Part shown: piece by piece, positions 47,976-56,758 of the stretch | Layout: every line of letters begins with the position of its first letter | Numbering within the stretch: the stretch's first letter is position 1 | NCBI RefSeq assembly: GCF_025860405.1 | Contig: NZ_CP063785.1 | Span: forward strand, 1,364,001 to 1,428,000 | DNA: 64,000 bases | Direction: 5' to 3' | Source: Tolypothrix sp. PCC 7712 | GTDB lineage: Bacteria > Cyanobacteriota > Cyanobacteriia > Cyanobacteriales > Nostocaceae | The notes under the pieces: model-generated | What the model saw: only the letters and a program-made list of their open reading frames with translations | The model's database searches: none | What the model was told of the DNA's origin: nothing | Position numbers and translations under genes: made by a program

Positions 47976-48163
47976 TACACAGAAGAAAGTATATACAGTG
48001 AGGTTTTAACATTTTTTAATTAGATAGCTATTGCCGACCCCCCACTGATTGATTCTGACGAATGTATTCTTCTTCAATCAGCAACCTTGTTTTGAGGGAC
48101 GCTCGCTACCAACATTCCCCTAAATTTATAGCTAAATAAATACTTGAAATCAGGAGTTTTAAA

Positions 48164-48817
48164 ATGCTAAATTTCAGCCCTCGATGGAGTGGTTTAGCCT
48201 TAGCGATCGCTGGCATACTTTTCGGTACTTTTATGTTCTTTCATCCATCAAATGATGCTCAAGGAGCTATGAATCCTCTGTGGACACCAGTTCATGTAAT
48301 GTGGTTTGTATCCTATCTGCTGATTTTGTTAGGCTTGAATGCCTTTCCAGTAAATCTAGGTGATGAGGTGGGAAGATTGGGTTTTACAGCTTACTTACTC
48401 TCTTTCTTGGGTACTGCTCTATCACTGCCAATAGCTGTTTGGGACTCTTTTATTGTTCCTTATCTTGCCGTTCATGCTCCAGAAATGATTGAGCAAATTG
48501 AGGAGTCATCATTAGAAACGCCTGTATTGACCTTTCGGATTGTCTTTTTCCTCACGGTAATTACCTTTTCATTAGGCTTTCTGCTTCTAGGTGTATCGCT
48601 TCTGCGTATGCACTTGCTGTTGCGTGTAGCGGGTGGATTATTAATGATTGGTGCGCCGCTATTTTGGATGGGAGCGATCGTATTTAGTAAAGGTTCACTG
48701 AGTAACGTCGTCACGATTATCGGAGCAGTATTTTTTGGCGCAGGACTAGTATTGCTTGGCTATTGTTTATGGTCAAAATTTGAAAAACTGGTAGCTACAG
48801 CATCAAGCATCAGATAA
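48164..48817 (+). CDS. polytopic membrane protein of unknown function
   Basis: A 217-residue protein with about six hydrophobic segments (roughly residues 9-27, 43-60, 72-92, 127-148, 150-170 and 183-203). There are no catalytic motifs and no signal peptide besides the first helix. A short acidic segment between helices 3 and 4 (EMIEQIEESSLE) probably faces outside or the cytoplasm as a loop. I do not recognise a family with certainty. It precedes the MFS transporter by 106 bp in the same direction and may share its function. Confidence 0.55.
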   Translation: MLNFSPRWSGLALAIAGILFGTFMFFHPSNDAQGAMNPLWTPVHVMWFVSYLLILLGLNAFPVNLGDEVGRLGFTAYLLSFLGTALSLPIAVWDSFIVPYLAVHAPEMIEQIEESSLETPVLTFRIVFFLTVITFSLGFLLLGVSLLRMHLLLRVAGGLLMIGAPLFWMGAIVFSKGSLSNVVTIIGAVFFGAGLVLLGYCLWSKFEKLVATASSIR

Positions 48818-48923
48818 ATTGCTGCAATATCAGTTTGTAACTAATACCACATGACATAAATAGAGCATTCATTTTAAATCAATAAAACTCTAACTTTATG
48901 GGAATTACCAATTACGAATTACT

Positions 48924-50096
48924 ATGCGATCGCCTATATCTCAATCTTCAATTCTCTGGCGACAAGTCTGGGGCTTGGCAGCGTTAATAGCAGCTATCAT
49001 TTTTAGCTGGATGGCTTATGGTTTCTATCAACCCAGAATTTTAGAAAAACTTGGCTTTGCAGGTATTGCTAGTAGTTTGGGAGTCCTGCAAGGACTACTA
49101 GGAGCAGTGGTAGAACCTTATTTTGGGCGAATTTCCGACCGAGTGATGCGGCGAGTTGGTTCTCGTCTGCCGATGATTGCCGTTGGCGTAACCTTGGCAG
49201 GTACGATCTTTGTGGTGGTATCGCTGTTGCTTGGGGGCGAGTTACCAAACGGTTTGCGCTGGTTAATTCCTGTGCTAATGACTATATGGGTCATTGCTAT
49301 GATTGTGTTTCGTGGCCCTGCCATTGCCTTGCTGATGCAGTTTGCACCTAGTGCCGAATTACCTAAAGCTACTACCATTCTGGTCTTAGTCTTTGGATTG
49401 GTAGGAGCAGTTGGGCCTTTATTGGGTAACTTGATTCAACATTTGGGGGCATCACTGACATTTCTGTTGGGAGCTGTTGTTTTGATAGTTGGGGCATTGC
49501 TTCTATGGTCAGCAAAACCTCAATATACTCTGCCTATAGAGGAAAGTTATCAACCATTACCATCTTTTTTACGTTCGGTGCTAATTTTTGGTGTAGGTTT
49601 AGGCGCAGGTTTAGAAGTGAACCTGCTACTGAGACTTTTTCCTGTTTTACTACACAAGATACTGCCGAGCATTGGAGCAGAGTATATTAGCTCTGCTATT
49701 TTATTGGTGTCTGGCTTGAGTGGACTTTTCTTAGAGCGATTGATTTTGCGATTGGGTGTTAAAAAGGCGATGAAAATGAGTTTAGGTGCGATCGCCGCTG
49801 TTATGGGACTGGCCCTACTAACTCATTACAGTATACTTGCAATGGGATTAGTTGTTGCCTTTGGAGTAACCCTTGGTCTTTTGTTTACCAGTCAAATTCC
49901 CTTTGCTCTTTTCATAGTTCCTCCCGCGTGGGCAGGTTTAGGAACAGGATTGTACTTTGGTGGTATGGGTGCGGCTACTGCTTTGATTTCACTGCTGCAA
50001 CAATACAACGGAATAGCTCCTGTAATCGGGTTTTTTGGGAGTGCAATCGCCGCTTTGATTGCAAATTCTTGTCTCAATGCCATCAAAAACGTTTGA
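48924..50096 (+). CDS. MFS-type transporter
   Basis: A 390-residue protein with about twelve hydrophobic helices. The loop after helix 2 contains YFGRISDRVMRRVGSRLP, the family motif between helices 2 and 3 (GxxxDRxGRR type), which supports a major facilitator superfamily transporter. The region at FGRISDRVMRRVGSRLPMIA is reminiscent of the BCD/PucC chlorophyll-delivery subfamily, which has similar length, but I would not commit to it. The substrate is unknown. The next gene starts 37 bp downstream, implying cotranscription. Confidence 0.8.
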   Translation: MRSPISQSSILWRQVWGLAALIAAIIFSWMAYGFYQPRILEKLGFAGIASSLGVLQGLLGAVVEPYFGRISDRVMRRVGSRLPMIAVGVTLAGTIFVVVSLLLGGELPNGLRWLIPVLMTIWVIAMIVFRGPAIALLMQFAPSAELPKATTILVLVFGLVGAVGPLLGNLIQHLGASLTFLLGAVVLIVGALLLWSAKPQYTLPIEESYQPLPSFLRSVLIFGVGLGAGLEVNLLLRLFPVLLHKILPSIGAEYISSAILLVSGLSGLFLERLILRLGVKKAMKMSLGAIAAVMGLALLTHYSILAMGLVVAFGVTLGLLFTSQIPFALFIVPPAWAGLGTGLYFGGMGAATALISLLQQYNGIAPVIGFFGSAIAALIANSCLNAIKNV

Positions 50097-50133
50097 GAAA
50101 CTCTGATGTCATTAATTTAGGAGTATAACTATC

Positions 50134-50529
50134 ATGTCAACCATATCAACACAGGCGATCGCTACGTTGATTGCTAATTACTTTGCAGCTACACGAGCAA
50201 TGGATGTAGAAGCTTGGTTAGAGACATTTGCAGAAGATGCAATTGATTACGATCCGGTAGGTGGTGCTGTTTTAGAAGGACATACGGCAATTCGCCAGTT
50301 TTTCTTGAGTATTGCCGGAATGTTTGAAACTGTGGGACTGACTGAAGAGTTTGTGCATATTGTGGACAATGAAGTTGCTGTCAAATGGACGGGACGCGGT
50401 ATTGGGAAAAACGGTCATGAGGTCATATTTGAAGGCATTGATATATTTGAAATCAATGCTGCTGGTAAGATTCAAACACTACGAGCTTACTGGAATCCAG
50501 AGGTAGCGATCGCTGCATTACAAAGGTAA
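50134..50529 (+). CDS. NTF2/SnoaL-like protein
   Basis: The 131-residue product has the cone-shaped alpha+beta fold signature: an N-terminal helix (ATLIANYFAATRAMDVEAWL), ETFAEDAIDYDPVGG, then VLEGHTAIRQFFLSI and beta strands ending in IQTLRAYWNPE. It is the typical length for SnoaL-like polyketide cyclase/isomerase or limonene hydroxylase-type proteins. The active site of such folds varies and no specific reaction can be assigned. It is 37 bp after the transporter gene. Confidence 0.85.
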   Translation: MSTISTQAIATLIANYFAATRAMDVEAWLETFAEDAIDYDPVGGAVLEGHTAIRQFFLSIAGMFETVGLTEEFVHIVDNEVAVKWTGRGIGKNGHEVIFEGIDIFEINAAGKIQTLRAYWNPEVAIAALQR

Positions 50530-51162
50530 TTTAGTGTCTACTCAACTTTATTATGTGTATAACCTCTGGATTTAACTTCAATTGGGCAATCTACAGGTGC
50601 TAATTTATCGCTGCAATTTTCTTATCCCCCTCCCCAGCATTGAAAGACTAGGAATTTAATGATAGTCTAAAATGCATAACAGTGGAAAAAATTGCTTTTT
50701 TTGACTACCTAAAAATATTCCATAAAAATATCAAACTTTTTGTCTGCAAGATGCAGGCAAAGACGTATTGATAACCGAAAACGGTACACTTTACACTATC
50801 GGTTTTTATGCCAGCAAAATTTTACATTCAGACAGAGTGGGCAACTGGTTTTCTTCACTAAAAGTAGGCAGTTATATGTCCTACACAAGTTGCGTGTCTG
50901 GAAGATGAGCAAATAGCTGGTCAATAATTACTGGCTAGTTGAGATATTTAGAAAAAATTCATTGTCTTTGACATTACTGACTAATTTTGAGAGTAAAGTT
51001 TTTGCTTTCATGTCAATATTCCCTGAAATTGGGAACTATAAAACGAAGAACAAAGCCAGATTTTTTTCTTCTGCTCATACCTGTTGAGTGTCTTATTCGA
51101 CTGGTAATCTTTTAGATGTTTTCTAGTTTTATTTCCATACATCAAAACTATCAGGAGCAAAT
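50530..51162. other. intergenic region, no gene seen
   Basis: Over 600 bp without a credible ORF. Two inverted repeats are visible: GTCTGC-N5-GCAGGC near 50741-50757 and AACCGA-N21-TCGGTT (50773-50805), the second followed by TTTTTAT, which may act as a terminator. The sequence just upstream of 51163 has CAGGAGCA as a likely ribosome-binding site. Confidence 0.4.
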
Positions 51163-52413
51163 ATGCAAGCAGCGAACGTAACTCTGGGAATTCCCAACTT
51201 CAACACTATGAATACCCAGGATTATATTGAACTAGAACAGCAATATGGTGCTGATAATTACCATCCTTTAGATGTAGTCATTACCAAAGGAGAAGGTGTA
51301 TGGGTATGGGATATAGAAGGTAAAAAATACCTGGATTTTCTTTCGGCTTATTCAGCATTAAATCAGGGTCATTGTCATCCCAAAATTCTTCAAGCAATGA
51401 TAAAACAAGCTCAACAAGTTACACTGACTTCCAGAGCTTTTCGTAATGACCAATTAGGAAGATTTTATCAAAAGCTTTCTGAGATTTCTGGTTTACCTAA
51501 AGTACTACCCATGAATTCGGGAGCCGAAGCCGTGGAAACGGCTATCAAAGCCATTCGTAAATGGGCTTATAAAGTAAAAGGCATACCAGAAAATCAAGCA
51601 GAAATTATAGTTTGTAGTAATAATTTTTCTGGACGCACTATTAGTTTAATCAGTTTCTCTACAGAAGAACAATATCAAGATGGATTTGGGCCTTTAACCA
51701 CTGGGTTTAAAGTTATCCCTTTTGGTGATGCTAAGGCATTAGAAAAAGCAATTACTCCTAACACTGCGGCATTTTTGGTAGAACCAATTCAGGGTGAGGG
51801 AGGTATTATTGTTCCGCCTCATGGGTTTTTAAAGCAAGCTGAACAAATCTGTCGCCATCATCATGTCTTATTGGTCTTTGATGAAATCCAAACGGGCTTG
51901 GGAAGAACAGGTAAAATGTTTGCCCATCAATATGAGGATGTTAAGCCAGATGGCATAACTGTAGGTAAAGCTTTATCTGGTGGATTTTATCCCATTTCTG
52001 CGTTTATTTCGACAGAGGAAGTGATGGGTATATTTCAACCAGGGGATCATGGTAGTACCTTTGGGGGAAATCCTTTAGCTGCTGCTATTGGCATTGCCGC
52101 ACTTGATGTTCTTATAGAAGAAGAATTATCAGAAAAAGCCTTAAAACTAGGGGAATATTTTATAGAGAAATTACAATCAATTAAGAGTTCATATATCAAA
52201 GAAGTACGCGGCAAAGGTTTATTAATTGGCATGGAATTGTATCCTGAAGCTGGTGGTGCAAGGCGTTTTTGTAAAGCTTTAGCTAAAGAGGGATTATTAG
52301 CTAAAGAGACTAGAGATAATGTCATTCGTTTTGCTCCACCCTTAGTTATTTCCCAAGATGAAATAGATTGGGCATTAGAGAAAATTGAGCGAGTTTTGAC
52401 AACCACTGGTTAG
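51163..52413 (+). CDS. rocD: ornithine aminotransferase
   Basis: A 416-residue class III PLP aminotransferase of normal length. Visible signatures: MNSGAEAVETAIKAIRKW (about 118-135), LLVFDEIQTGLGRTGK (the Asp contacts the PLP pyridine nitrogen), and SGGFYPISAFIS with the Schiff-base Lys just before, in TVGKALSGG. The pattern matches ornithine-oxo-acid transaminases, which link ornithine to glutamate semialdehyde and proline. A Met at 51208 (NTMNTQDYIELEQQYG) may be the true start, since the family usually begins there. The next gene, 252 bp away, is a polyamine-type enzyme that may draw on the same arginine/ornithine pool. Confidence 0.9.
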   Translation: MQAANVTLGIPNFNTMNTQDYIELEQQYGADNYHPLDVVITKGEGVWVWDIEGKKYLDFLSAYSALNQGHCHPKILQAMIKQAQQVTLTSRAFRNDQLGRFYQKLSEISGLPKVLPMNSGAEAVETAIKAIRKWAYKVKGIPENQAEIIVCSNNFSGRTISLISFSTEEQYQDGFGPLTTGFKVIPFGDAKALEKAITPNTAAFLVEPIQGEGGIIVPPHGFLKQAEQICRHHHVLLVFDEIQTGLGRTGKMFAHQYEDVKPDGITVGKALSGGFYPISAFISTEEVMGIFQPGDHGSTFGGNPLAAAIGIAALDVLIEEELSEKALKLGEYFIEKLQSIKSSYIKEVRGKGLLIGMELYPEAGGARRFCKALAKEGLLAKETRDNVIRFAPPLVISQDEIDWALEKIERVLTTTG

Positions 52414-52665
52414 TTTGGCACAAATTGAGTTTTGCGGGGTGGTTGATAGTGTTTGAGAAGTCATTAATAGCAAAATTGAACAATCGTCTCATCCAACTTA
52501 TGAGTATCTGGGAATTGTACGTCAAATTGAATAAAAGACGGCAATCAGATCCCGGTTTGTCCTGGTATGACCACTGCGAAGCACCTAGTACGTTGGCAGA
52601 ATTTGCCTTCTAGTTGTGTAAGTAGACCGGATGATTTTAATTTTCAATAAAAAGGACAATCTACC

Positions 52666-53709
52666 ATGAATCGTGAAGAACTTTTGCAAGAGACCGTGCA
52701 ACCAATTGACATTAAAGCTTTTGATGTTGTTGGCTTGGTGGAAGCAATGAGTAAGACAGCTTTCCAAGCTCGAAATTTGGGGCGGGCAGCGAAAATTTAC
52801 GATGCAATGCTGCAAGATAAAGAATGCACGATTATTCTGTGTTTAGCTGGGTCTTTATTTAGTGCTGGACTGAAGGGAATAGTCCACGATTTAATTACTC
52901 ACAATATGGTAGATGCAATTGTTTCTACCGGAGCTAACATTGTTGACCAAGATTTCTTTGAAGCGTTGGGTTATCGTCATTATGTCGGCGATCCCTTTGC
53001 TGATGATGAGGTGCTAAGACAGCAACGCATAGACCGCATATATGACACCTATATTGATGAGGATCAACTGCGGGTATGTGATATGACTATTGCCGAAATC
53101 GCCGAAGGGTTAGAGAAACGTCCCTATTCTTCACGAGAATTTATTCAGGAAATGGGGGCTTATTTGGAACGTCGGGGAAACTATGGTCAATCTGTGGTGC
53201 AAGCCGCTTATCAACACCAAGTACCAATTTTTGTCCCTGCTTTTAGTGACTGTTCGGCTGGGTTTGGTTTAGTGCATCATCAATGGAATTCCCCAGAATC
53301 TCATGTGACGATTGACTCAGTGAGAGACTTTCGGGAGTTGACCCAGTGTAAACTAGCTTCTAATTACACTGGCTTGGTAATGATTGGTGGCGGTGTACCG
53401 AAAAACTTTGCTCAGGATACGGTGGTAGCTGCGGAATTGCTGGGATTTGAAACGAGTATGCACAAGTATACAATTCAAGTCACTGTCGCTGATGAGCGCG
53501 ATGGTGCTTTATCTGGTTCTACTCTTAAAGAGGCTCATTCTTGGGGGAAGGTAGATAAAGCTACTGAACAGATGGTTTTTTCTGAGGCGACTGTGGCTTT
53601 ACCATTAATTGCGGGGTATGCCTATGGTAAAGGTAATTGGCGCGATCGCCAACCACATCATTTAGCTGAGTTGTTCACCAAACCTCAACCCAAGGTAGCA
53701 ACTGTGTAG
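52666..53709 (+). CDS. deoxyhypusine synthase-like polyamine (homospermidine-type) synthase
   Basis: A 347-residue member of the deoxyhypusine synthase family. The NAD-binding half shows CLAGSLFSAGLKGIVHDLI and DAIVSTGANIVDQDFFE, and the C-terminal part carries the catalytic Lys equivalent in HSWGKVDK. Bacteria have no deoxyhypusine, and many members of this family make homospermidine or related polyamines from putrescine, spermidine or agmatine; cyanobacterial homologues have been assigned to such roles. The exact substrate cannot be read from the sequence. A ribosome-binding site lies upstream (AAAAAGGACAATCTACC). A 20-bp perfect palindrome follows 8 bp after the stop. Confidence 0.85.
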   Translation: MNREELLQETVQPIDIKAFDVVGLVEAMSKTAFQARNLGRAAKIYDAMLQDKECTIILCLAGSLFSAGLKGIVHDLITHNMVDAIVSTGANIVDQDFFEALGYRHYVGDPFADDEVLRQQRIDRIYDTYIDEDQLRVCDMTIAEIAEGLEKRPYSSREFIQEMGAYLERRGNYGQSVVQAAYQHQVPIFVPAFSDCSAGFGLVHHQWNSPESHVTIDSVRDFRELTQCKLASNYTGLVMIGGGVPKNFAQDTVVAAELLGFETSMHKYTIQVTVADERDGALSGSTLKEAHSWGKVDKATEQMVFSEATVALPLIAGYAYGKGNWRDRQPHHLAELFTKPQPKVATV

Positions 53710-53717
53710 AGATTTTT

Positions 53718-53737
53718 AGGGGGTAAATTTACCCCCT
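53718..53737 (+). terminator. perfect 20-bp palindrome after the polyamine synthase gene
   Basis: AGGGGGTAAATTTACCCCCT, self-complementary over its full length. It starts 9 bp after the stop codon of the gene ending at 53709. A poly-T tract does not follow, so it may act as a stabilising or weak terminator hairpin rather than a strong intrinsic terminator. Confidence 0.5.
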
Positions 53738-54011
53738 GTCCCATGACAAACATAACTTGAATATTAGCTATAGCTTGTTGTGTTACCCTTCATCTTGGCA
53801 ACAAGATGAAGTTTGTATTTATCTCTTGTGTCAGATAACACAAATAAGTGTTCAACTTATGGTAGAAATTGTTTGTTTTTCTGGTGTAAATTCTTTGATT
53901 TTTTTACGTAACTCTTTGTATCGTTAGGAAGACGATGATTATATAAAGTTTTTTTAAGATGGGAGGCGACATAGATAAAGTACAAACACGAAATCAAAAA
54001 GGCGACGAATT

Positions 54012-54230
54012 ATGCAAGAAATCAAAGAAGTAAAAGGAAGCCAGGATTTACTTCCAGAAATTAAAGAGCCTTACTATTACGCTGGTACTCGTTGGAGATG
54101 GGGTTTCCAACCAAGTGCAGAGATTTGGAACGGACGCTTGGCGATGATTGGTTTCTTTGCAACTGCACTGTTTGAAATCCTTAATAAAGATGGGCTTCTT
54201 GGAGGACTGTTTTGGGGATTTTTCCAATAA
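54012..54230 (+). CDS. high-light-inducible protein (HLIP/SCP)
   Basis: The 72-residue protein has a single transmembrane helix with the chlorophyll a/b-binding signature EIWNGRLAMIGFFATALFE (Glu and Asn/Arg ligands). The N-terminal half is polar. HLIPs bind chlorophyll and carotenoid in thylakoids and protect photosystems and newly made chlorophyll under high light. It is monocistronic, 300 bp downstream of the polyamine gene; the interval 53738-54011 has no other gene. Confidence 0.92.
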   Translation: MQEIKEVKGSQDLLPEIKEPYYYAGTRWRWGFQPSAEIWNGRLAMIGFFATALFEILNKDGLLGGLFWGFFQ

Positions 54231-54466
54231 AAAAGTAATGCTGCTCTATATTACTGGATTGTAGAATCACAAAAATCCTCATCTTTCAGAGAATTTAGTT
54301 TAAACAAATATGCTCAAATATTGCGCTCTATTAATGATATTAACTCTCATGAATAGAGCGTAAAAATTTTATTAGTTTATCCTCATCTGGATATTCCCAC
54401 ACTCTGTTTTGACACTAAATTTTAAATCTATTAAATGAATTGTCTAGATTGAAATTTAAACTCACT

Positions 54467-54643
54467 TTATGAATATACTTGTGAACTATTTTGAACCTTT
54501 TCTGATAACCACTGATACCAACTCTCTAACCCAGTTCCAGTTAACGCTGAAACTTGAAAAACCTGAATTTGAGGATTAACCTGCTGGGCATATTCTATGC
54601 AACGCTGAACGTCAAACTGCACATGAGGTAGTAAATCAATTTC
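54467..54643 (-). pseudogene. hypB: 3' remnant of hydrogenase maturation gene hypB
   Basis: The minus strand encodes 58 residues that begin EIDLLPHVQFDVQRCIEYA, continue with VNPQIQVFQVSALTGTGLES and end WYQWLSEKV plus a short tail and stop at 54467. This corresponds to the C-terminus of HypB GTPases. Upstream of it (higher coordinates) an in-frame stop follows at once and no Walker motifs exist, so only a fragment is left. It abuts the riboswitch region at 54.76 kb. The gap 54231-54466 shows nothing else. Confidence 0.75.
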
Positions 54644-54763
54644 AATTGAATAAATTTACTTGAAGTCTTGGTCATAACAGCCAGGACTTCTTTAATGTCA
54701 TGAAATCTTAAAATAAAAGTGGCTGTTAACTAAAACTCTATCTTGTATTATTTTCCTGATTAT

Positions 54764-54921
54764 GATGTACAATGGGTCGATAAGTCGGTTCTAGTGGGGA
54801 ACAGCCACTAGAGGAAACGGGGAAAGTCCGGTGCGAATCCGGCGCTGTCCCGCAGCTGTAATCAAGGTTTACCTTGTGAGTCAGAATGCCCGCCGAAGTT
54901 GACTTGTAAATTTTGTACATC
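54764..54921 (+). ncRNA. cobalamin riboswitch
   Basis: The full aptamer is visible. Closing helix P1 is GATGTACAA (54764-54772) with TTGTACATC (54913-54921). Conserved core elements include GGAAAGTCCGGTGCGAATCC and the CCCGCAGCTGTAA B12-box-like segment, followed by GTGAGTCAGAATGCCCGCC. This architecture is typical of B12-responsive leaders, which normally repress cobalamin or cobalt uptake genes. The nearest downstream ORFs are a 66-residue frame at 55189 and MPBQ/MSBQ methyltransferase at 55606. No B12 transport or synthesis gene is adjacent. Confidence 0.92.
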
Positions 54922-54945
54922 TGCGAGGCACGGATGATTTATTAC

Positions 54946-55188
54946 ATGGCGATCGCTAAATCTGATATTTTGAAAGCACCGCACATTAAAACGCTACAAA
55001 TGGCGGCTTTCCACGAAATACGTAATTAATATTAAATTTCAATTAGTAATTACTTTTGTGAATATTCAGGTATTTCTTTTACTTTGAAACCTGAAATATT
55101 TTCAACGAGGTATGGCACAAAATTTCCATCGTTATATCTAGCGATAACTTCTCTGTATTTTCGTTAAATTCTGACTCGGTTAATCATC
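54946..55188 (+). other. riboswitch downstream region
   Basis: A 27-codon frame (ATG 54946, starts MAIAKSDILKAPHIKTL) contains a HIP1 octamer. It has no family resemblance and may be noncoding leader. No terminator hairpin with poly-T is evident before 55189. Confidence 0.3.
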
Positions 55189-55389
55189 ATGCCGAAATAT
55201 TATCTTCACCGGACTGGGAAGATTCCTACTGCTGTTCATCCTTTTGTCAAACAAACAGGTTTTAGAGAAGATCAGCAGCAACCCTTTCTAAATTTAAGGC
55301 AAATAATTCGAGGTTGGCAAAAAATTGCAAGTTCAACCTATGGAAAGATTTCTCTGATGATCTCTCGTCTAATTCGGGATGAACCATGA
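55189..55389 (+). CDS. small hypothetical ORF downstream of riboswitch
   Basis: A 66-residue basic frame starting MPKYYLHRTGKIPTAVHPFV, with a Ser/Ile-rich C-terminus. No recognisable domain, signal peptide or membrane helix. It is the first ORF of any length after the cobalamin aptamer (268 bp from P1). It may be a real small protein or a chance frame; codon use does not settle it. Confidence 0.3.
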   Translation: MPKYYLHRTGKIPTAVHPFVKQTGFREDQQQPFLNLRQIIRGWQKIASSTYGKISLMISRLIRDEP

Positions 55390-55393
55390 ATCA

Positions 55394-55424
55394 ATTCAAA
55401 ATTCAAAATTCAAAATTCAAAATT
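55394..55424 (+). repeat. ATTCAAA tandem heptamer
   Basis: Four exact 7-bp units and a partial fifth. Similar heptamer tracts are common in Nostocales intergenic DNA. Confidence 0.85.
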
Positions 55425-55429
55425 AAATA

Positions 55430-55605
55430 CAGCCACTGACAAGGGGGAGGCAGTCTCGTGGGCGGGTTTCCCGACTTGAGAGAACTGGCGTTGGGGTTTA
55501 TACCCGCTTTGTGAGAGAAGGATTCTTTCGCCCACAAGGGGCGAGGGTTTTCATAAACAAATCAATGTCTATCAACTGTTAGCTACATAGAAAGCTTTCA
55601 CAACA
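55430..55605 (+). repeat. GC-rich palindrome-bearing repeat, noncoding
   Basis: The stretch has CAGTCTCGTGGGCGGGTTTC and ACTTGAGAGAACTGGCG, whose ends (CAGT and ACTG, GGG and CCC) can pair. It resembles a dispersed cyanobacterial repeat. No gene is present before the methyltransferase start at 55606. Confidence 0.4.
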
Positions 55606-56610
55606 ATGTCAACTTTATTAGTTTATTTTGTAATTGGTTCTCTTATCGTTTTACTAATTGGAATTGCAGCTTATTTCGTAACGGCTCGTAAGTATCAATC
55701 CTCAGCCACAGTCGCTAATTCCTATGACCAATGGACGCTTGACGGCATCCTAGAATTTTACTGGGGCGAACACATTCACCTCGGTCACTACGGTTCGCCA
55801 CCAAGACGCAAGGATTTTTTGGCTGCTAAATCTGACTTTGTACACGAAATGGTTAAATGGGGTGGTTTAGATAAATTACCTCCTGGTACTACCGTCTTAG
55901 ATGTTGGCTGTGGGATTGGGGGTAGCAGCCGGATTTTAGCGCGAGATTATGGATTTGCTGTCACAGGAATTACCATCAGCCCACAGCAGGTGAAACGCGC
56001 CCAGGAGTTAACACCCCAAGAACTAAACGCCCAGTTTGCAGTCGATGATGCAATGGCATTGTCGTTTCCAGATGCCAGTTTTGATGTAGTTTGGTCAATC
56101 GAAGCAGGCCCCCACATGCCCGATAAAGCCGTTTTTGCCAGAGAATTAATACGGGTGCTAAAGCCTGGTGGAATTTTGGTTGTCGCTGACTGGAATCAAA
56201 GGGATGACCGCCAAAAGCCGCTAAATTTCTGGGAGAAACCAGTAATGCGACAACTGCTAGATCAGTGGTCTCATCCAGCTTTTTCTAGCATTGAGGGATT
56301 CTCCGAACTGTTGGCAGCTACAGGATTAGTGGAAGGAGAGGTAATTACGGCTGATTGGACGCAAGCAACCCTTCCTTCTTGGTTAGATTCGATTTGGCAA
56401 GGAGTGGTTCGCCCAAGCGGATTTCTGCGTTTTGGACTGTCTGGTTTCATCAAATCTGTGCGCGAAGTGCCGACGTTTTTATTGATGCGTTTAGCCTTTG
56501 GTGCAGGACTGTGCCGATTTGGAATGTTCCGTGCTGTGCGGGCAAATTCACGTACAGAATTGAGGGATAGAAACTTTGTTCAGGAAAATCCCTCAAGTTT
56601 AGTTGGGTAG
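55606..56610 (+). CDS. MPBQ/MSBQ methyltransferase (plastoquinone and tocopherol synthesis)
   Basis: A 334-residue protein with an N-terminal membrane anchor (VIGSLIVLLIGIAAYFV), then a class I SAM methyltransferase core: motif I VLDVGCGIGGSSRILA (about residue 97), DDAMALSFPDASFDVVWS and LRVLKPGGILVVADW-like strands. The region YDQWTLDGILEFYWGEHIHL and the C-terminal RFGLSGFIKSVREVP closely resemble Synechocystis Sll0418, the enzyme that methylates 2-methyl-6-phytyl- or solanesyl-benzoquinol. It therefore contributes to vitamin E and plastoquinone synthesis at the membrane. It is downstream of the cobalamin riboswitch but 685 bp away, so control by it is uncertain. Confidence 0.88.
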   Translation: MSTLLVYFVIGSLIVLLIGIAAYFVTARKYQSSATVANSYDQWTLDGILEFYWGEHIHLGHYGSPPRRKDFLAAKSDFVHEMVKWGGLDKLPPGTTVLDVGCGIGGSSRILARDYGFAVTGITISPQQVKRAQELTPQELNAQFAVDDAMALSFPDASFDVVWSIEAGPHMPDKAVFARELIRVLKPGGILVVADWNQRDDRQKPLNFWEKPVMRQLLDQWSHPAFSSIEGFSELLAATGLVEGEVITADWTQATLPSWLDSIWQGVVRPSGFLRFGLSGFIKSVREVPTFLLMRLAFGAGLCRFGMFRAVRANSRTELRDRNFVQENPSSLVG

Positions 56611-56758
56611 CGATACTTGCGGTGGGCTGCGTCTACGCATGATGACTAATGCGTGAGTTCTCAGCAATCACCCCATCACAAAATCTATCTAATACATGAT
56701 ATCTGCGTAAAACTTCTTTTTTGTAATCGCTCCTTTAATCAACAAACAACTTATTTAT

